Source of the DNA: Hypsibius dujardini
Taxonomy: Eukaryota > Tardigrada > Eutardigrada > Parachela > Hypsibiidae
Assembly: GCA_001579985.1 (NCBI GenBank)
Contig: LRSR01010901.1
Coordinates: 1 to 24,547 of the forward strand
Length of the DNA stretch: 24,547 nucleotides
Direction: 5' to 3'
A program made the position numbers and the translations under genes. Shown here one piece after another: positions 20,176 to 24,547 of this stretch. The notes below the pieces were generated by a model. It was given only the letters and a program-made list of their open reading frames with translations. It was not told the origin of the DNA and made no database searches. How positions within the stretch are numbered: position 1 is the stretch's first letter; each line of letters opens with the position of its first letter.

Positions 20176-20498
20176 ATGCGGAGCGAGCGAAGCGAGCGAA
20201 GCATTTCTTATTCAGCTCTGCTGGTGGCCGGTTTGATGTCCGGCCTCGCCCACGCGTACGCATGGGCACGTGTACGGTCCGCGTGGGCGAGGACGACGCG
20301 CTGTGTGTATGACGTCACGCAGCGCTGCATTCAGCTCTGCTGGTGGCCGGTTTGATGTCCGGCCTCGCCCACGCGTACGCATGCCCACGTGTACGGTCCG
20401 CCCACGCCGTGTGGGTGGGCGACGCGCTGTCCGTGTGTCTGACGTGACGTCCTTGCCCATTGCCCATTGCCCCAATTATCAATACGCGAGCTCCGCAT
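20176..20498. repeat. GC-rich element: tandem 119-bp units inside short inverted ends
   Basis: Two tandem copies start ATTCAGCTCTGCTGGTGG at 20210 and 20329. Each contains CCTCGCCCACGCGTACGCATG followed by CACGTGTACGGTCCG. In the first copy CCTCGCCCACGCG pairs with CGCGTGGGCGAGG as a perfect hairpin; the second copy has diverged there. Outer ends ATGCGGAGCGAGCG and CGCGAGCTCCGCAT are imperfect inverted repeats. The block is CpG-dense in otherwise AT-rich DNA and contains TGACGTCA (CRE-like) once. It may be a MITE or a CpG-island-like regulatory block. Confidence 0.7.
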
Positions 20499-20923
20499 TT
20501 CTTAGTGTATAATATACACTTGCTAGTTAATTAACAGACATGAGGATTTTTATTGTGACAGCTGAGCTGCAGTGATTTTATTCTTTATACTGGAGAAATT
20601 GCAGACTGTACCAGGTATTATACGGTATGTAGAGGATGAATGACACACACACGCACGAATTACGACAAACACACCATCGATGAGTAATGTGGAGGACAAG
20701 GCATGTCAAAGGAAATTTCGCATGTGGACCAGATGACCTCTGCGATAGCAGAAATGACGGCAGCCAAGTTGCTCATCGCAAAACTATCTAAACAGCTACC
20801 GGGTTGTGCCATCCACATTTCACGTTCATCTTTCAGCCCATTCAGCATAGCCCGAGTAACTGTTGAAAATATATTCCTTTTTTTTACAATAATATAATTC
20901 GACTTACGCATACCTAAAGCGAT
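20499..20923. other. Upstream region of the LAPTM-like gene
   Basis: No convincing exon. An antisense open frame of 125 aa (20660-21037, minus) overlaps the first exon of the LAPTM-like gene and is not supported by motifs. Confidence 0.4.
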
Positions 20924-22492
20924 ATGAATTCGCGGGCGTGTTGTACTCTGTGCACCTGCTGCTACATGATCGGATATTACCAACTCGTAAGTCCCAATAT
21001 TTTCATTAATCAACTCAATTTGTTTACATAAATACATGACCTAAATGCACTAGGCTCCATTTGGGCTTGGCACGTACCTTTTAAAGTGAATTATAGAATA
21101 AACAAAAATATTAAGAAAATGTGTGCCAGCTTGTTGTCTGTTTTTGACATCATCATTATCCTACGTATTTCTTATTTTAGGTCCTGGTACTCGTTAATGT
21201 CTTGCTGTACTTCTATATTAATCCTCCCGGCACCGAGTTCGGTTTGTTTGTGTTGGGTCTGCAGACACTGCGGTTCCTCTTCGCCGTCGGCTTTCTTTGC
21301 GGAGTAAATCAGGTTTGCCCAATAAAAAAAAAGCAATAAGATTGAAAGCACTCAAATAGGCAAAAGTCGTAATTAATTATATGGCTGCAGGAGAAGAAAC
21401 GGTTGCTGATTTCCTGGGGAATTTTCGCCACACTTCTGGTCATGCTAAAGGTTGTCCTAACAGGCCTCTCAATAATTCTCTTGTGGTCCCCTTTCTCGGA
21501 CCTATTGTCAATGCTGTTCATCATCATTGACGTAAGTCAGAGCGACATTTCGCTTATTTGGTCAGACCCATCTTTGCGCAGAAAGCTTCAAGCTTTGTGA
21601 CTTTTCTCAGAGGCTTGTTTAGTGCTCCTTACAAGTCGAAACCAGGACGCCGATCATAGTAGGGCCAGGGGCGGGCGGAGGGGCAAAATGATTTTTTTCC
21701 AAAACTGAACCCAAAATTTGGCATATTTGTTTTGATAATTTCGAATGTTGTGGAGCTTCAAGGTCCCACAGAGATTTCATTTTTTTTCAAAAACATTAAT
21801 TTTTCGATCAAATTTGAGGTTCGTTGGGGTCCAGTGTAAGTTCTTCATTATTAACTGCAAATGGGAGTTCAAAAACTTTCAATGGTCCAAATTTAATTAA
21901 AAACTAAAGAGTTAAACAATTTTAAAATCCTGGAGGCCCTTGGAAATCAGACCTCCGCCCTTCCACAATTTTGAGTTCAATTTATAAAAAAATGCTGTTT
22001 ACCACTTTGCCCACCCCGACCCTATCATTAGGGGTCTTAGTTCCGACTTGTAAAGACCCTAAGCAAGCTCCTGGTATTTCTCATATCTTCCTGCAAAACT
22101 TTTAATAATTACCCTTTCCCGTTCTGAGGGAGAGGGGCAGACCGTCTGTGTTTCTTTTTTCAAATTTTAAATAGACTTTTTTGTTTTTGCAAGTGCAGAT
22201 TTTTTGTCTGGTAACGGTCCACAGCTACTACCGGCAGCTCAAGAAGAAGCATCACCAACGTGACATCAACTACCGGATGCATTTTTTCATCCCAGTGGCG
22301 GAGAATCCGTGCGAGCCGATTCAAACAGTTTCCGGCAAAACTGTTGACGGCGCCCTGCCATCATCAAGCCCACCTCCCGGTTACAAGGAATTGTTTGAAA
22401 CAATGCCGCCTTTCCTGTTCCACGATAGCTGCGCTGTCGTTTCCGTGCCGGAAAATGCTAATGTAGATGGAGGCGGTGTTAGCCATATATAG
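20924..22492 (+). CDS. LAPTM-like four-TM protein, isoform with terminal exon A
   Basis: Exons 20924-20986, 21181-21312, 21391-21531 and 22199-22492 (TAG), all joins in phase 0, 209 aa. The ATG is preceded in frame by TAA at 20915, so it is the first possible start. A Cys-rich N-terminus (MNSRACCTLCTCC) is followed by four membrane segments at roughly residues 13-34, 41-63, 70-96 and 100-122, with short loops. The hydrophilic tail holds SPPPGYKELF: a PPxY motif (PPGY, residues 171-174) overlapping a YxxL sorting signal. Four TMs, a Cys-rich start and PY motifs in the tail are the layout of LAPTM4/5 lysosomal proteins, which bind NEDD4-type ubiquitin ligases. Sequence identity to LAPTM cannot be judged by eye; another small tetraspan family is possible. 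Confidence 0.75.
21611..22072. mobile_element. 462-bp MITE-like inverted repeat in the LAPTM-like intron 3
   Basis: 21611-21720 and about 21960-22072 are imperfect reverse complements. Outer ends read AGGCTTGTTTAG (left) and CTAAGCAAGCTCCT (right), and CTTTACAAGTC-type blocks match in both arms. It fills much of the intron 21532-22198. No ORF. Confidence 0.68.
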
Positions 22493-23492
22493 TTTGCATG
22501 CACTGGGCATTGTTCGAAGTGGCCTTTCAAGTGTGGCATGTTCCATGACCTGAAAAAGGGAGACGGATCTACAGCACAGCAAAAAACCTAGCGAAATATC
22601 GCCTAGCGAGTGGAACAGCAAACGGGGAGAAACGCTCTTTAGAATATTTGAGACAGCGAATCAGTAATGAAATCCAGAAAAATGCGTCTTGTATAGTGGA
22701 CACTCATTCTCATCCATGTGGGCTGAATGAAATATTTTCTGCTTTAAAGGTCAAGAGTTAGCTTGACTTTTTGTTGCTTTTTTACGCTTTTTACCTCTCA
22801 CTATTGTGCGCATACGCTCTGACACAACAGCTATTAAATGAACGCAGCTAAAAAAAACGAATCGATTGGCGTCAGTGTAATATTTTTATGAGAGCAATTT
22901 GCAAAGGGCGGAGCTTTGCGTACTTTTTTTCAGGCTTTACAGACTAGGAATTTGAGCACCGTTTTAGAAGATTGACCCATATACAGTACGTAGCTCTGCC
23001 CGCTGAGCGCTGCCCGTCGATTCGAAATTGAATCAAGGATGGGGAGAAGGTCGCCGAGCTCCACCCTTTTCAGTACCTAATTATGTTGTCGGATCTTTTT
23101 CGGACGGTAAACCTATGTGACTGGGCAGGGTCCTACAACATGGAAAGACCAAAACATGGCGCCAATGCAACCGGTCAGGTCCTCTACCTAATTAATATAA
23201 GCAGCTTTGTATACAGTGCCTGAAATCGAGAATTTGAACGGTGGGATTAAAAAGAATTGCGTCGGCTAGGTCAACCATTAGGTCAAGTGATGTCATATGT
23301 CGGGGGGAGGAGGGGTTAATGTCGTAGCACTTGTAATATCAATGCATGTGCGTGAGTAAAAAGCTAGAATTTACAAATTACAGCAAGCCGGTGTCGAGTC
23401 CGCTGATTAAAATCACAGTTACTTTACCCATTTACCCAACCCGCGAGCTTGTTATTCCGGAGTCGGATTGAAACAAAATTATTCATGCACAG
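22493..23492 (+). other. Region between alternative terminal exons A and B
   Basis: For the exon-A transcript this begins with a 3' UTR (candidate ATTAAA at 22833-22838). For the exon-B transcript it is intron. No further exon or well-formed repeat recognised. Confidence 0.5.
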
Positions 23493-23738
23493 GTAATATG
23501 TCTGGTAACTGTTGGAGAGTATCTCTTCCAGCTGTGGAGGCAGTGTGAAGCCGACAATGGCTGCGCTCCACCGCCGACCTATACCGATGTGATGCAAACC
23601 ATTTCTGGGGATTGTCCTGAAGAAGCAGTTTTGTATGAAGCTGTCGATTCACTTCCACATTATAGCCAAGTGCTTTGGGGAGAGATGCGTCCGCTGGATA
23701 TTCAGTACCCTGTGCCTGATCATAGTGCAGTATCTTGA
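23493..23738 (+). CDS. Alternative 3'-terminal exon B of the LAPTM-like gene
   Basis: After acceptor CATGCACAG the frame is open for 81 codons to TGA (23736-23738). It joins exon 3 (end 21531) in phase 0, as exon A does, giving a 193-aa isoform. Exon A starts IFCLVTVHSYYRQL and exon B starts VICLVTVGEYLFQL, so both finish TM4 with the same CLVTV core. Further on, IQTVSG in A matches MQTISG in B, and PPGYKELFETMPP aligns with LPHYSQVLWGEMRP. Exon B adds APPPTYTDV, a PPxY motif (residues about 139-142), before the second tyrosine motif. It therefore looks like a duplicated terminal exon giving an isoform with a different cytosolic sorting/ubiquitin-ligase tail. It opens at the acceptor without a start codon, so simple start-to-stop ORF searches miss it. 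Confidence 0.75.
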   Translation, partial: VICLVTVGEYLFQLWRQCEADNGCAPPPTYTDVMQTISGDCPEEAVLYEAVDSLPHYSQVLWGEMRPLDIQYPVPDHSAVS

Positions 23739-24547
23739 CGTCACCCTTCTCAATCAATATATTTACCTCTCTGAACAGTTGGGGATTATCAGTTGAAATC
23801 AATTGAAATGTTTTTATTACGAGTGCAGCTTTCGTCATGCATAGTAAATGACACAAATAACATTTCTTTGATCTTATTATATATAATAAGTATCAAATTG
23901 TGCGATGTGTCAAACGCATGGTCGGTATTTGTGATCGCAAAAAAGAGTGAAATTAAGATCGATTGTAATGGAAGGGCATGGTGTCTTCGCGAAATTAAGG
24001 CACACACTGACCTTGTTTGCCTATGCACGTGCATAAGGATGGCAAAATATGTAAGTAAAACTAAAACTTTTAGTAACTAATTTCCCGGCTTCAGTTCTTT
24101 AGTTGACTAATATATTGAAACTGTGTTTTAAGTTTAGTTTAAGTGGAAAAACTAAAAACATACACAGCACTGCAACTTAGAGGATCTCGTCGCTTCCCTC
24201 CTCGGTCTGATAATGCCATGTTAGAATTTAATCCGCAATCCATCTGGTGCCATGGATGGGGTCAGTAGTCAAAGAACTTCGTTCGGGAATAATGCTTGGA
24301 CATTGACCGTTTTTCTTGATTGATCAGGTAGACCGTATAGTGCGGAAGCATTTGTGATGAGACTCGATTAACAAATTATTTTGAAAGGATATTGTCAAAT
24401 GAAATAAAATGACAGTAAAATCAAATCAAAATGAAGTCTAAAATAAAACACAATAATAATGCTGTTTAATTACTCTACCAAAGATTCGAACTATGCAGTC
24501 ATTACTTTGCAGAGTGTCAATCCGAAATACTTGCAATCACGGAGAAG
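23739..24547. other. 3' flank, no gene seen
   Basis: AT-rich. Open frames at 23789-24034 (minus) and 23793-24080 (plus) mirror each other and carry no motif. AATAAA occurs near 24402, far from exon B, and TATTATATATAATA near 23876 is a local palindrome. Confidence 0.45.

Noticed and set aside
20660-21037. 125-aa minus-strand frame across the first LAPTM-like exon
   Set aside because: No motif, no plausible splice context, and it overlaps a well-supported exon on the other strand.
22895-23005. Possible short inverted repeat (GGGCGGAGCTTTGCGTAC against GTACGTAGCTCTGCCC)
   Set aside because: The match is under 20 bp with gaps and could be chance; no flanking duplication.

Overview
The window looks like nuclear DNA of an invertebrate animal. 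Coding sequence is split into short GC-rich exons with clean GT...AG borders and conserved phases. Introns are AT-rich and full of inverted-repeat elements, and one gene is sarcalumenin-like, a muscle sarcoplasmic-reticulum family known from animals. Nothing here fixes the phylum. There are no operons, no CRISPR array and no rRNA or intact tRNA gene.

Layout. Bases 1-1030 hold microsatellites (GTCTGT-type, later CAGA-type). Bases 1471-4366 hold the 3' two thirds of an SLC7 L-type amino-acid transporter light chain on the + strand; its 5' exons lie outside the window, and two of its introns carry foldback elements. Bases 4400-7280 are intergenic, with a short MITE, a probable tRNA-derived SINE and another long inverted repeat. 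Bases 7285-9171 hold a complete three-exon gene for a secreted 381-aa protein with carboxypeptidase-regulatory-like beta-sandwich segments and a YfaP/DUF2135-like domain. Bases 9172-15300 are gene-poor: a pyrimidine-rich degenerate minisatellite, a near-perfect 187-bp-arm inverted repeat, a dead non-LTR reverse-transcriptase fragment, a 1.43-kb TIR element whose ends carry ten copies of the palindrome AAACGCGTTT, and a piggyBac-type MITE with TTAA target-site duplications. Bases 15875-19506 hold a seven-exon sarcalumenin-like gene (615 aa) whose GTPase motifs G1, G3 and G4 are all degenerate. Bases 20924-23738 hold a small four-TM gene resembling LAPTM proteins, with two alternative 3'-terminal exons. 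The second of these (23493-23738) is easy to miss because it opens directly at its splice acceptor.

The four genes do not form an obvious pathway. All are + strand and are best read as independent membrane, secretory and muscle genes. The points most worth following are the duplicated terminal exon of the LAPTM-like gene, the pseudo-GTPase character of the sarcalumenin homologue, the AAACGCGTTT transposon with an internal exon-like ORF, the unusual secreted YfaP-domain protein, and the density of long inverted repeats (nine distinct ones in 24.5 kb). Family assignments come from reading translated motifs; no database search was run.
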